The notes: generated by a model not told the origin, from the sequence alone. DNA of 11,867 bases from UBA7803 sp041608775 (GCA_041608775.1 JBFISC010000106.1:1-11867), one strand, 5' to 3'; counted from the first letter of the stretch, positions 1 through 6,738 are shown. Numbers and translations are program-made.

Positions 1-700
1 CCAGAGGCTCGTAGGCGAGCTCGGACTGGAGCGCCAGGCCCACCTGCGCCAGCGCCGGCTGCTCCGGCGCCGCCACGTAAAGCGTTCCATCCAGGCCCCC
101 GGGCAGCAGACAGGCCAGATCGGCCTTCATGGCGGACGCCACTGCGCGCGGGTCAGTCAGGGGAATGGGGCTGGCAACGCTGCCGAGGCTGGTCTGGCTC
201 ACGGCCTCCGCCAGCGCGGCCCGCTCCGGCACCGTCAACCTTCCCTGCCACTGATGGCTGATCCCGCTCACCCATACGGACTCCGCCACATCGACGACCG
301 CTACGTGAACGCGCGCCGAGCGCGAACCCACCTGGGTGAGCTCGACCCGCACCAGGTAGTCGATGGTGCGCGGCGGCGCGCAGCGGGGCTCCGGTCGATC
401 CACGGCCAGGCGAACGCCGTCGATCTCCAGGAGCCGCTGCCGCAGACGCCGCTCAACGGCCTTCGCCAGCCGGTTGCTCGCGCCGGGCGGCGCCCCTGTC
501 ACTACGCTCGACAGGCGCACCGTCGCGCCGCTGAAGCGCGGGTGCCGGCTCAACGCGGCACCGAGCTCCGGCGCCACCTCGGCATCGATCCAGCGGCCGA
601 GCTCGCCTTCCAGCGCGGCATCCGCAGCAATCGCGCCAGCGGCAGCCAGCCACGCGAGCAGCGCGACGAAGCCGAACGCCACGGTCCGCTCAAGCGCCAT
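1..700 (-). CDS. Exported protein of unknown function, last gene of the channel operon (3' end beyond left edge)
   Basis: The reading frame opens with ATG at 700-698 and stays open to the left edge, giving the first 233 residues. Residues 1-25 form a signal peptide (hydrophobic run FVALLAWLAAAGAIAA, cleavage probably near residue 25), so the protein should act in the periplasm or at the outer membrane. The rest alternates amphipathic helices (about 30-50 and 75-92, rich in Arg/Leu) with strands (112-122, 130-138), and has only two cysteines, C107 and C197. The fold suggested by a helix around SNRLAKAVERRLRQRLLEI followed by strands is faintly like the FlgO/CsgG/TolB-N group; this is an impression, not an assignment. 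The start overlaps the stop of the upstream ExbD-like gene by 11 bases and has a GAGG-type ribosome site inside that gene, so the two are probably translationally coupled. Function unknown; membership of the operon is the main clue. Confidence 0.75.
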   Translation of the reverse strand, partial: MALERTVAFGFVALLAWLAAAGAIAADAALEGELGRWIDAEVAPELGAALSRHPRFSGATVRLSSVVTGAPPGASNRLAKAVERRLRQRLLEIDGVRLAVDRPEPRCAPPRTIDYLVRVELTQVGSRSARVHVAVVDVAESVWVSGISHQWQGRLTVPERAALAEAVSQTSLGSVASPIPLTDPRAVASAMKADLACLLPGGLDGTLYVAAPEQPALAQVGLALQSELAYEPL

Positions 701-1487
701 GGTGGCGCACCTCACCGAAGCGATCGATCACCAGCTCGCCGCTAGCGCCGCCGTCGACGAATGCCCGGATCTGCCGCGCCATCCGCTCCGGCATGGCGAT
801 ACCCCAGCGATACGCGGCCGCGCCCTGAGAACGCGTCAGCGCGCCAGACATCAGCGCGGGAATGGTCTCCGGCAGCAGCTCGTGAACCCGTCCGGGCGCC
901 GCCGCCGGCTGAAAGGTGAAGTCGCTCTCGAGGGACAGAACGCCCTGCTCGTTGAACGCGAACACGCGGATCGCGCCGCGGTTCACCAGCCGCAGGAAGT
1001 CCTGATCCGAGGCGAACCTGAGGCTCAGCCCCTCGCGGCTTGCCTTCGTCGCGCCCGGCTCAGACTCCGGCCGAGGGGCCGGTGCCGATAGAAGTGGCGC
1101 GACAGGCTCCGGTTGCCGCGGCGCGACGCGCACGACCTCGGCCGGCCGCGCCGGATCCGGTGCCGGATCGATGCTGTCCGGCGCCGCCGGGGCGGCGACC
1201 ACCACCCGGGGCTGCGCGGTCGGCAGCGGCCGCCGATTGACCGGGCCCGGCGGCGCCGCGAGCGCCGCAGGCGCCTGGTCAGGTTCGGGCACCGGCTCCG
1301 TCAGCGGGGCATTCGTTGCCTTGTCAACCGGGGCGGGATCCTGCTGCGCGACCGGTTCGGGCTCGACGCTGCGCACCAGAGCCAGAATGGCGATGAGACA
1401 GAATGCGATGATGGCCATGAAGCGCATGACGTCCGCCTGCAGGCTGTCGCCAACGGCCTGGTACGGATCACCGGGCCGCATCGCCAT
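690..1487 (-). CDS. MotB/ExbD/TolR-like single-span protein with a long proline-rich spacer
   Basis: A 265-aa inner-membrane protein. A short cytoplasmic tail (1-18) leads to one transmembrane helix (20-38) preceded by Asp19, in the context ADVMRFMAI. An aspartate at this point is the proton-carrying residue of MotB, ExbD and TolR. Residues 41-150 are a Pro/Ala/Glu-rich stretch that recalls the periplasm-crossing spacer of TonB. Residues 151-265 form a compact domain (GLSLRFAS, then an AYRWGIAMPE motif) that I do not recognise and that is not a clear OmpA or ExbD domain. ExbD and TolR are usually about 140 aa, so this is nearly twice as long. The preceding gene encodes the likely channel partner, and its end overlaps this start by about 20 bases. 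The start is not settled: GTG at 1490, ATG at 1487 and ATG at 1481 are all in frame with no strong ribosome site, which is typical of translational coupling. Family role: inferred. Target: unknown. Confidence 0.65.
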   Translation of the reverse strand: MAMRPGDPYQAVGDSLQADVMRFMAIIAFCLIAILALVRSVEPEPVAQQDPAPVDKATNAPLTEPVPEPDQAPAALAAPPGPVNRRPLPTAQPRVVVAAPAAPDSIDPAPDPARPAEVVRVAPRQPEPVAPLLSAPAPRPESEPGATKASREGLSLRFASDQDFLRLVNRGAIRVFAFNEQGVLSLESDFTFQPAAAPGRVHELLPETIPALMSGALTRSQGAAAYRWGIAMPERMARQIRAFVDGGASGELVIDRFGEVRHHGA

Positions 1488-2067
1488 CACCCGGCAGCGC
1501 CAGGCCGCGCTCCAGCCGCTGCACGCTGCTCAGGAGCTCCTGCATGTCGCGCCGCTGCTCGCCCTCGTAGAACTCGTGCAGCCTGGCGCCGGCGTAGAGG
1601 GTCTTGCCGAGCCGCATCAGGTAGCCGCCCACGGCCCCGACGATGGTGGTGCTGAGGGCGAGCAGAATGCCGCCGTCCACCAGCTTGCGGAGCACCGAGC
1701 CGGCGCTGTCGCTGAGCGCGTGGTCGGGGTCGGCCAGCGCCGCCTGCAGGGCACTGCGCATGCCGACGGCGGTCCAGATGACGCCGATGCCGATGAACAG
1801 GTGAATCCACACGTCGGTGAGCTGGTCGAGTTCCACGACGGCGCGGCGGTCGGGAACCTCGGCCAGCAGCCGGCGCAGACGATCCAGGTGCATGACGAAC
1901 AACGCCAGCACCGCTGCGAACAGCCAGCTCGACCCGCCCAGATTCAGCGCCAGCCACTGCGTCAGCCGCTCACCGCCGTCCGCCTGCGGGTCCACCAGCA
2001 GCATGGCGGCGATGGCCACTCCGGCGCCGACGCCGGCACCGGGGAGAAAGCCGACCCGGGTTCTCAT
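1468..2067 (-). CDS. MotA/TolQ/ExbB-like proton channel subunit
   Basis: A 199-aa protein with four predicted membrane helices (about 6-24, 47-61, 86-108, 132-153) and a charged C-terminal tail (155-199) likely to be an amphipathic cytoplasmic helix. The last two helices carry the pattern of the MotA/TolQ/ExbB family: FIGIGVIWTAVGMRSAL (91-107) corresponds to the Gly-rich helix before the pore, and GGILLALSTTIVGAVGGYLM (132-151) to the pore helix with its conserved threonines (here T140, T141; T99 in the previous helix). Members of the family form a ring around two copies of an Asp-bearing single-span partner and couple proton flow to motion in the envelope. The partner here is the next gene downstream. 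The start codon overlaps the stop of the lipoprotein gene in an ATGA arrangement and has no good ribosome site, so translation probably depends on the upstream gene. It is shorter than TolQ/ExbB (about 230 aa) and diverges from them; assignment rests on pattern and context. Confidence 0.65.
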   Translation of the reverse strand: MRTRVGFLPGAGVGAGVAIAAMLLVDPQADGGERLTQWLALNLGGSSWLFAAVLALFVMHLDRLRRLLAEVPDRRAVVELDQLTDVWIHLFIGIGVIWTAVGMRSALQAALADPDHALSDSAGSVLRKLVDGGILLALSTTIVGAVGGYLMRLGKTLYAGARLHEFYEGEQRRDMQELLSSVQRLERGLALPGDGDAAR

Positions 2068-2600
2068 CGGCGGGCGCCCGCCTCACAGGCGCTGCAGGTC
2101 GCCTCCAGCACCAGCTCGGCCTCCTTCAGAAGGTTGTCGGCCCGGTAGAAGCTCTGCTGGTCGGCGCTGGCGCGCAGCAGCCCCAGCTCCTTGTCGTGGA
2201 GCTCTGCCTGCATGTTGGAGAGCACCCGGTCCCGCTGCGGACAGGTCTGCGAGCAGGTGTTGTAGTCTCCCTGCAGCGAGACGAACTTGACCCCGAAGTA
2301 GCGGTTGTACAGCGCCTGGGCCTGACGCCGGCTGATCACCTCCATGTCGTTGGCCCGCATCAGGAAGTCGCTGAAGCGCATGCGGTTCTTCGCATCAGGA
2401 TTCGCTTCGGCGATGGCCAGCAGCTGCTGGAAATAGCCGTCGAACTGAAACTCACATCCCTTGGCGAGCCGCTCGGACGCTTCCGCCATGGCCGAGTCGA
2501 GATTGCCGCTCAGGCGCGCCGAGCAGTAGTCGGCGGTCTCCTGGGTGGCGCAGGCGGCGAGGCCGAGAGCGGCCGCCGCGATGAGCAGAACTTTGCGCAT
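2064..2600 (-). CDS. Cysteine-rich outer-membrane lipoprotein of unknown function
   Basis: A 178-aa lipoprotein. The signal sequence MRKVLLIAAAALGLAAC ends in a clean LAAC lipobox, with Cys17 as the acylated residue. Residue +2 is Ala, not Asp, so sorting to the outer membrane is expected. The mature part is mostly helical and has six further cysteines (C26, C49, C116, C120, C169, C172), including CxxxC and CxxC pairs, enough for three disulfides. I do not recognise the domain. The start is set by an AAGGAG ribosome site at 2608-2613, seven bases from the ATG at 2600; a second in-frame ATG at 2606 sits only one base from that site and is unlikely to be used. The gene lies 36 bases after the stop of the exported helical protein and shares an ATGA overlap with the channel gene. 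That makes it a plausible outer-membrane or periplasmic partner of the channel pair. Confidence 0.75.
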   Translation of the reverse strand: MRKVLLIAAAALGLAACATQETADYCSARLSGNLDSAMAEASERLAKGCEFQFDGYFQQLLAIAEANPDAKNRMRFSDFLMRANDMEVISRRQAQALYNRYFGVKFVSLQGDYNTCSQTCPQRDRVLSNMQAELHDKELGLLRASADQQSFYRADNLLKEAELVLEATCSACEAGARR

Positions 2601-2607
2601 GATCATT

Positions 2608-2613
2608 CTCCTT
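2608..2613 (-). promoter_or_regulatory. Ribosome binding site that fixes the lipoprotein start
   Basis: AAGGAG on the minus strand, seven bases from the ATG at 2600 and one base from the alternative ATG at 2606. The spacing favours the shorter form of the lipoprotein. Confidence 0.6.
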
Positions 2614-2636
2614 TGTTCCCGAGGCTGTGTTTCGCG

Positions 2637-3461
2637 CTACATCGCCAGCGGGCTTTCGAACTCCGCTTCACCGATCTGATACGGCGGCGCGGCGATGGGA
2701 CCTTCGCGCACGGACTCGCCGAAGAGGATTTCCTTCACACCGCCGACCACGGCCGCCATCTCCGGCGTGATCAGCCCGAACGACTGATTCAGCTGTTCCA
2801 TCAGCGACGCCCGGGCGATCTCCTGCTGGGTCGCCGCGATGAGATGGGAGGCTTCCTCCATGTCGAGATAGATGTCGGCGGCGACCACGGCCAGGGACTG
2901 ACCCGGGCCTTCCCGATGAGTGGCCACCAGGTCGTAGTACTGCTTGAAGCGGTCTGACAGGCGCACCCCGGACCGACCTCGCAGCGCGGGCCGCTGCTCC
3001 GGACTCGCCGCGCCGGCGCTCTCGCCGAGCAGCGTGTTCTGCAGCGTGGTGGGCGTCGTGCGCTGGCCGAGCTCCTCGCGCAGGCGCTTCTCCAGGCTCG
3101 AACGGGTTCCGTTCACGGCCCGCTCCATCTCCGGCAGGCGCTCGCTCATCACGTCGAGCATCTCGAGATAGGTGGCGCCCAGCTGCTTGGCGATGCGCTC
3201 GCAGCCCTGATCGCCGTCGGCCCCCTGGCAGAGGCTCTCGGTGTACAGCTGCTGCTGCAGATCGAGCCGGTGAATCACTTCCTGGAGGTTGTTCTCCATG
3301 TCCTCGGCAACCTGGCCGGTCTCGCGGATGTCCTCGAGCACCGTGGTGGGAAACAGCCGCACCACGGGGCCGGTGTCCCCCTGCGCAGCCGGGGATACCC
3401 CGATGGCCAGCGCGAGACACAGCGCGGAGAGGATGGGGAGGAAGGCGGTGTCCTTGGGCAT
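2637..3461 (-). CDS. Exported helical protein of unknown function, first gene of the channel operon
   Basis: A 274-aa protein with a signal peptide (residues 1 to about 28, hydrophobic core FLPILSALCLALAIGV) and no lipobox, so probably periplasmic. Residues 48-135 and 165-230 are charged, heptad-like helices suggestive of a coiled coil or helical bundle. One cysteine pair, C78 and C87, could form a disulfide. The C-terminal 20 residues are Pro/Glu-rich. I do not recognise the family. The frame continues upstream as far as 4016, but ATG 3461 has an AGGAG ribosome site seven bases away and begins the signal peptide, while the longer version would run through the antisense of the neighbouring glycine-zipper gene. 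It heads the five-gene cluster, 36 bases ahead of the lipoprotein. I infer that it works with the channel proteins, but only from gene order. Confidence 0.75.
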   Translation of the reverse strand: MPKDTAFLPILSALCLALAIGVSPAAQGDTGPVVRLFPTTVLEDIRETGQVAEDMENNLQEVIHRLDLQQQLYTESLCQGADGDQGCERIAKQLGATYLEMLDVMSERLPEMERAVNGTRSSLEKRLREELGQRTTPTTLQNTLLGESAGAASPEQRPALRGRSGVRLSDRFKQYYDLVATHREGPGQSLAVVAADIYLDMEEASHLIAATQQEIARASLMEQLNQSFGLITPEMAAVVGGVKEILFGESVREGPIAAPPYQIGEAEFESPLAM

Positions 3462-3468
3462 GGCAACT

Positions 3469-3473
3469 CTCCT
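3469..3473 (-). promoter_or_regulatory. Ribosome binding site that fixes the start at 3461
   Basis: AGGAG on the minus strand, seven bases before the ATG at 3461-3459. It supports the 274-aa form with a signal peptide over the much longer open frame. Confidence 0.65.
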
Positions 3474-3523
3474 GTTTTGGTTCGAAACTAGCGATCGCAC
3501 GATGAACGAACACTGAACGGCGA

Positions 3524-4204
3524 TCACGGCAACGGCTCCACGGCAACGCGAACGGGCACCGTTTCGCCTGGATGCTGCTGCGTCCACTTGGTGAAGGTCC
3601 TGCCCTGATAGCGATAGCTGACGTCGTAGCCGTCCGGCCCGCGGACCCGGCGGGTTCGATAGCTGTCGGTGCAGCGGCGCACGACGGCGGGCGCGGCCGC
3701 CGTCGCGTAGCCGCGACGGGGGGAGAAGTGCGAACGGGCCTCGCGCGCGTGATCGCGGGCCACGGAGGCGCCGAGCATGGCGCCGGCAACCGTGAACGCC
3801 TTCCTGCCGTTGCCGCCGCCGAACTGGTTGCCGATCAGGCCGCCGACAAGTCCGCCCACGAGACTGGCGGCAGCGCCGCCGCCGTGGTGGTGCGGACGCC
3901 GATCCGTGTAGCGGTCGTGGTCGTCGTAGCCGGGATAGGGGCGGAAGCGGGCTGACCGGCGGTGGCCGTAGCCCGGCAGCGGATGGGACCCGTAAGGTGC
4001 GGATACATCGACGCACTCGCGCACGGGTTCGCTGACTTCGCGCCAGCCGTAGCGCGGGCTCACCCGCACCACCTCGGCGTGAACCATGTGGCTGCCCGGG
4101 GCGCCGATACCCGTCGGCGTGTCGGCGACGGCGACCGCCGACGGTCCGGCGAGGGTCAGCAGAATCGCGGCAATCGGGCGACGCCGGCCGGTCGAAGTGC
4201 CCAT
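3524..4204 (-). CDS. Exported glycine-zipper 2TM domain protein
   Basis: A 226-aa exported protein. Residues 1-28 look like a signal peptide (RRRP, then IAAILLTLAGPSAVAVA). Residues 41-70 hold a short region with one cysteine (C64), 75-108 are rich in Arg/His/Tyr/Pro, and 113-150 form the glycine zipper (LVGGLVGGLIGNQFGGGNGRK, then GAMLGASVA) of the Rick_17kDa_Anti/glycine-zipper 2TM type. The C-terminal part (178-224, from CTDSYRTRR to the FTKWTQQHPGETVPV segment) matches what usually follows this domain. The zipper has two short helices able to pack against each other or a membrane; such proteins are commonly outer-membrane associated and linked to envelope integrity, but the exact role is not known. 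A purine-rich ribosome site (GAGGAAGGGA) precedes the ATG. It lies 62 bases upstream of the channel operon in the same direction and could be co-transcribed, though nothing in the sequence shows it. Confidence 0.85.
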   Translation of the reverse strand: MGTSTGRRRPIAAILLTLAGPSAVAVADTPTGIGAPGSHMVHAEVVRVSPRYGWREVSEPVRECVDVSAPYGSHPLPGYGHRRSARFRPYPGYDDHDRYTDRRPHHHGGGAAASLVGGLVGGLIGNQFGGGNGRKAFTVAGAMLGASVARDHAREARSHFSPRRGYATAAAPAVVRRCTDSYRTRRVRGPDGYDVSYRYQGRTFTKWTQQHPGETVPVRVAVEPLP

Positions 4205-4257
4205 GGTCCCTTCCTCGTGGTCATCGAACCGAGGAGGGTAGGCGCGAGCGCCTTAAC

Positions 4258-4746
4258 TCAAGCTGAACGCAGCGCTTTCAGCCGCGCCAGGCTGGCCGCC
4301 GGCCAGACGTCCCGGGCACGGTAGTACTCGGCAACGGCGGGCACCCCGTCCGGCAGCGGCAGCCAGGGCAGCTTCGACGCGGTGTAGATGTGGATGTCCG
4401 GCGGCAGCCGGCCCGCCGCTTCCAGGGTGCCGACGCGGACGAAGCTGACCGCCGGCCCCATGCCGGCATAGTGGCTCCAGACCGCCACCCGGCAGGTCGG
4501 ACAACGGGCTACCGGCTGACCGCGGCCACTGGCGGAGGGCAGCGTCACCAGCTCCGGCTCAGCGCCATCGAGCTCGATTCGGCTGGACTCGATGAGCGCG
4601 TTGATGGCGAATGCCGCGCCGGTCTCCCGCTGGCACCAGGTGCAGTGACAGCCATGGACGATCATCGGCAACTCCGTCAGGTTGAACCTCACCGCGCCAC
4701 AGCCACAACGGCCGGGCAGCGGCGGCGTCAGCGCCGAAACGCTCAC
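4258..4746 (-). CDS. GFA / CENP-V family zinc-binding protein
   Basis: A 162-aa protein of the GFA family, named after glutathione-dependent formaldehyde-activating enzyme. The diagnostic zinc ligands are all present: GRCGCGAVRF (C14, C16), GCHCTWCQRETG (C33, C35, C38) and RCPTCRVAVW (C82, C85), in a length typical of the family. Most family members are uncharacterised cytoplasmic proteins, and many have nothing to do with formaldehyde, so I assign the fold but not a substrate. The start is GTG at 4746. The first in-frame ATG (residue 28) would lose the first cysteine pair and is rejected. No clear ribosome site precedes the GTG, but the stop of the upstream small gene is only nine bases away, which suggests translational coupling in a two-gene unit. 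No formaldehyde dehydrogenase gene is nearby. Confidence 0.9.
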   Translation of the reverse strand: MSVSALTPPLPGRCGCGAVRFNLTELPMIVHGCHCTWCQRETGAAFAINALIESSRIELDGAEPELVTLPSASGRGQPVARCPTCRVAVWSHYAGMGPAVSFVRVGTLEAAGRLPPDIHIYTASKLPWLPLPDGVPAVAEYYRARDVWPAASLARLKALRSA

Positions 4747-4755
4747 CGCGTGCGA

Positions 4756-5079
4756 TCAGGCGAGGCTGTGATCCACCGTGTGCGGCGCGCTGGTGCGGAT
4801 CTCGTGGCCATGCAGACGGTGCCCGCGAATGTCTGCAAAGGTCTTCTCCACCACCTCTTTGCCACCTTCACCGGCGTGATAGATGTTCGACAGCAGATAC
4901 AGCGTGCGGGTCGCAGCGCCGGTGAACACGAACACCGAGTCGACGAACCGGTTGTCCTGGAAGGTCGGCGGTCTGTCGCCGTCGAACACGAGCTCGCAGT
5001 TTTCGAAGGTGCAGTTGTGAAAGGCCTTTCCGTGGAGTTCGATGCGCTGATTGCGAAAAGTTTCGTTCTGGTGGTTCAT
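4756..5079 (-). CDS. Small pentapeptide-like (beta-helix) protein of unknown function
   Basis: A 107-aa protein. The central part (residues 8-65) shows a loose alternating pattern, FRNQRIEL, FHNCTFENCELVF, FQDNRFVDSVFVF. This resembles short right-handed beta-helix or pentapeptide-like coils, with Phe/Leu pointing inward and Asn/Cys/Asp turns. C23 and C28 lie on successive coils. The C-terminal 30 residues are His-rich and probably unstructured. There is no signal peptide or membrane segment, so it is likely cytoplasmic. The start at ATG 5079 is secured by a GGAGG ribosome site five bases away; a TTG-started longer frame (from 5118) has none. It precedes the GFA-family gene by nine bases and probably shares a transcript with it. 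Function unknown. Confidence 0.75.
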   Translation of the reverse strand: MNHQNETFRNQRIELHGKAFHNCTFENCELVFDGDRPPTFQDNRFVDSVFVFTGAATRTLYLLSNIYHAGEGGKEVVEKTFADIRGHRLHGHEIRTSAPHTVDHSLA

Positions 5080-5084
5080 GTACG

Positions 5085-5089
5085 CCTCC
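5085..5089 (-). promoter_or_regulatory. Strong ribosome binding site that fixes the start at 5079
   Basis: GGAGG on the minus strand with a five-base spacer to the ATG. It decides between this start and the TTG 39 bases upstream. Confidence 0.7.
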
Positions 5090-5116
5090 GGATGCGCAGC
5101 CGAGAAGGGTGAACTC

Positions 5117-5122
5117 AATATA
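5117..5122 (-). promoter_or_regulatory. Possible -10 element for the small protein/GFA unit
   Basis: TATATT on the minus strand (five of six matches to TATAAT) in an AT-rich island within otherwise GC-rich sequence. It would place a transcript start about 30 bases before the ATG at 5079. The -35 at the usual distance is poor (about three of six matches), so this is only a candidate. Confidence 0.3.
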
Positions 5123-5163
5123 CACCCGTGGGCCGCTGCTGCGACCCGTCCCCGCCCTGGCCT

Positions 5164-6738
5164 TCAGGAGGCGCCCGGCTCTGCCGCGCCGAACAACTCG
5201 TCGACGTGCGCCTGGGGCAAGGGACGCGTGAGCCGGGAAACCACCACCGTCCCGATCACCGAAACAATCTCGCCCATGGCCGCGCAGGAATAAGGGTTCG
5301 GCGCCTCGCCGGCGAGCCACGTGACCACGTCGCGCAGGGTGCCCGGGCCGAACCAGGCGGGATCGAGAACCCCCGTGTGGAGGGTCACGAAGGTGCCCAT
5401 GCCGGCGACCAGGCCGACATAGGCGCCCTTGGCGGTGACCCCGCGCCACAGCGCGCCCACCACCAGCGGTCCGGCGAAGGCGGCCATCATGCCACCGCTG
5501 CCGATCCAGACGATCAGCGCGATGTTCACGTCCAGCAGCGCCCACGCCATGGCCATGGCCAGCACCAGCACCCCGACGGTGGCGGCCCGGCTGAGCCAGA
5601 GCACCCGATGGTCCAGCTCGTCCTCAGAGAGGTCGGCGTGAATGCGCGGCGCGATGGAGCGCCGGTACAGATCGTTTGCGACGATCTGCGACGACGACAC
5701 CACCAGCCCGTCCGCCGTGCTCATCACCGCGGACAGAACGCCGATGCCGATCAGCGCTGCGAGCCAGGTGGGAAACAGCTCGATGAACAGCATCGGCAGC
5801 GCGCTGTTGGGATTCATCCCGGGCTGATACAGCGCGTCCCCGAGAATCGCCCGGGCCAGCAGCCCCGCCAGGCCGAGCATGCCCAGGGTCAGACCGAAGG
5901 CGAACGCGAGCTTGACGAAGGACATCCGCCTGCCCGTGGACCTCAACGCCCAGAGCTTGTTGCCGAGATGCGGGAGCATGCCCAGGGGCATGTGCGCGAG
6001 CACGATCGCCACCAGCGACCACCAGGAATGGAACAGGGGCGTCTTCGGGTTTAGCGGCGTGACCAGGTCCGGGTCCTGCTCGGCCAGCTCACGCACGACG
6101 CCGGGAAAACCGCCGTCGACGCCGACACCCAGCACCACCAGCACGATCACCACCGCGGCCAGCCCCAGCATCATGAATCCCTGCACGCCGTCGGTGAGGA
6201 TGTCCGCGTGGGCGCCACCCAGCACCACGTAGAAGAGCAGCACCAGGGTGGTGATTATCAGGGCCCACTCCTTGGGCAGCCCGAGCATGACCTCGAACAT
6301 CACCAGCCCGGAGACCAGCTGCCCGGCAAGGTAGAACAACAGCACCAGAGACATGAGCGTGACCAGCACCCGGATGCCTTCGGACTGATACCGGTCTCCC
6401 AGGTACTCGGGGATGGAGCGGTTGCCGAAGCGGTTGCCGGAGGTGGCAATCAGGCGCATGCAGATCAGCACCCCGAAATACAGCCCGATGGGGTAGAGGA
6501 AGTTGCTCCACTGCGCCGCCAGGCCCCACTCGTAGCCGAGCGCCGGGGTGCCGAGGAAGGTGGCGCCGCTGGCGGTTGAGGCAGCGAACGCCAGAGCCAG
6601 AAACAGCGCGCCGTAGGAGCCGCGGGCGGTGGCGAAGTCGTCCGCATGCTTGATGCGGCGCTGGGCGTAGAGGCCGATCCCCACCATCAAACCGATGTAA
6701 ACGACCAGAAACAGCCACGACCATGCCACCAGTGACAT
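5164..6738 (-). CDS. Sodium:solute symporter (SSS family, PutP/PanF-like fold)
   Basis: A 524-aa inner-membrane protein with about 12-13 hydrophobic helices, the usual size for the sodium:solute symporter family. Family marks include the N-terminal helix-break pattern ALAFAASTASGATFLGTPAL (47-66), the signature around GGAHADILTDGVQGFMML (174-191), and the sodium-site helix VLSAVMSTADGLVVSSS (334-350). In that helix, Ser340 and Thr341 fall where PutP has its sodium ligands. Substrates in the family include proline, pantothenate, sugars, acetate and others. The stretch DPDLVTP before the middle helices and the general spacing remind me most of PanF-type pantothenate carriers, but I do not assign a substrate. 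The ATG at 6738 has a GGGGAG ribosome site at good spacing. It is divergent from the DUF3300 gene. Its stop is 84 bases before the next gene, with no clear terminator between. Confidence 0.9.
   Translation of the reverse strand: MSLVAWSWLFLVVYIGLMVGIGLYAQRRIKHADDFATARGSYGALFLALAFAASTASGATFLGTPALGYEWGLAAQWSNFLYPIGLYFGVLICMRLIATSGNRFGNRSIPEYLGDRYQSEGIRVLVTLMSLVLLFYLAGQLVSGLVMFEVMLGLPKEWALIITTLVLLFYVVLGGAHADILTDGVQGFMMLGLAAVVIVLVVLGVGVDGGFPGVVRELAEQDPDLVTPLNPKTPLFHSWWSLVAIVLAHMPLGMLPHLGNKLWALRSTGRRMSFVKLAFAFGLTLGMLGLAGLLARAILGDALYQPGMNPNSALPMLFIELFPTWLAALIGIGVLSAVMSTADGLVVSSSQIVANDLYRRSIAPRIHADLSEDELDHRVLWLSRAATVGVLVLAMAMAWALLDVNIALIVWIGSGGMMAAFAGPLVVGALWRGVTAKGAYVGLVAGMGTFVTLHTGVLDPAWFGPGTLRDVVTWLAGEAPNPYSCAAMGEIVSVIGTVVVSRLTRPLPQAHVDELFGAAEPGAS

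Noticed and set aside
1171..2148. 325-codon plus-strand open frame
   Set aside because: It overlaps the antisense of the channel pair, is low in hydrophobic structure and has no ribosome site or family motif. The minus-strand genes explain the sequence.
1..3461. Zorya-type defence system
   Set aside because: A MotA/MotB-like pair suggested it, but no helicase, nuclease or ZorC-E-like gene is present, and the neighbours are exported and lipoproteins, which points to an envelope role.
3462..4016. Upstream extension of the 274-aa exported protein frame to 4016
   Set aside because: It would run out of frame through the glycine-zipper gene, has composition typical of a shadow frame (Arg/Pro-rich), and bypasses the good ribosome site and signal peptide at 3461.
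4240..4253. AGGCGC-GA-GCGCCT hairpin just after the GFA gene stop
   Set aside because: It is a good dyad, but the loop is very short and no T-run follows on the minus strand, so it does not qualify as a terminator.
5080..5118. TTG-started N-terminal extension of the small pentapeptide-like protein
   Set aside because: There is no ribosome site at 5118, a strong GGAGG precedes the ATG at 5079, and the extension covers the candidate -10 element.
5128..6054. 308-codon plus-strand open frame
   Set aside because: It lies antisense to the symporter, and its His/Arg/Gln/Pro-rich translation is a shadow of the membrane-protein codons.
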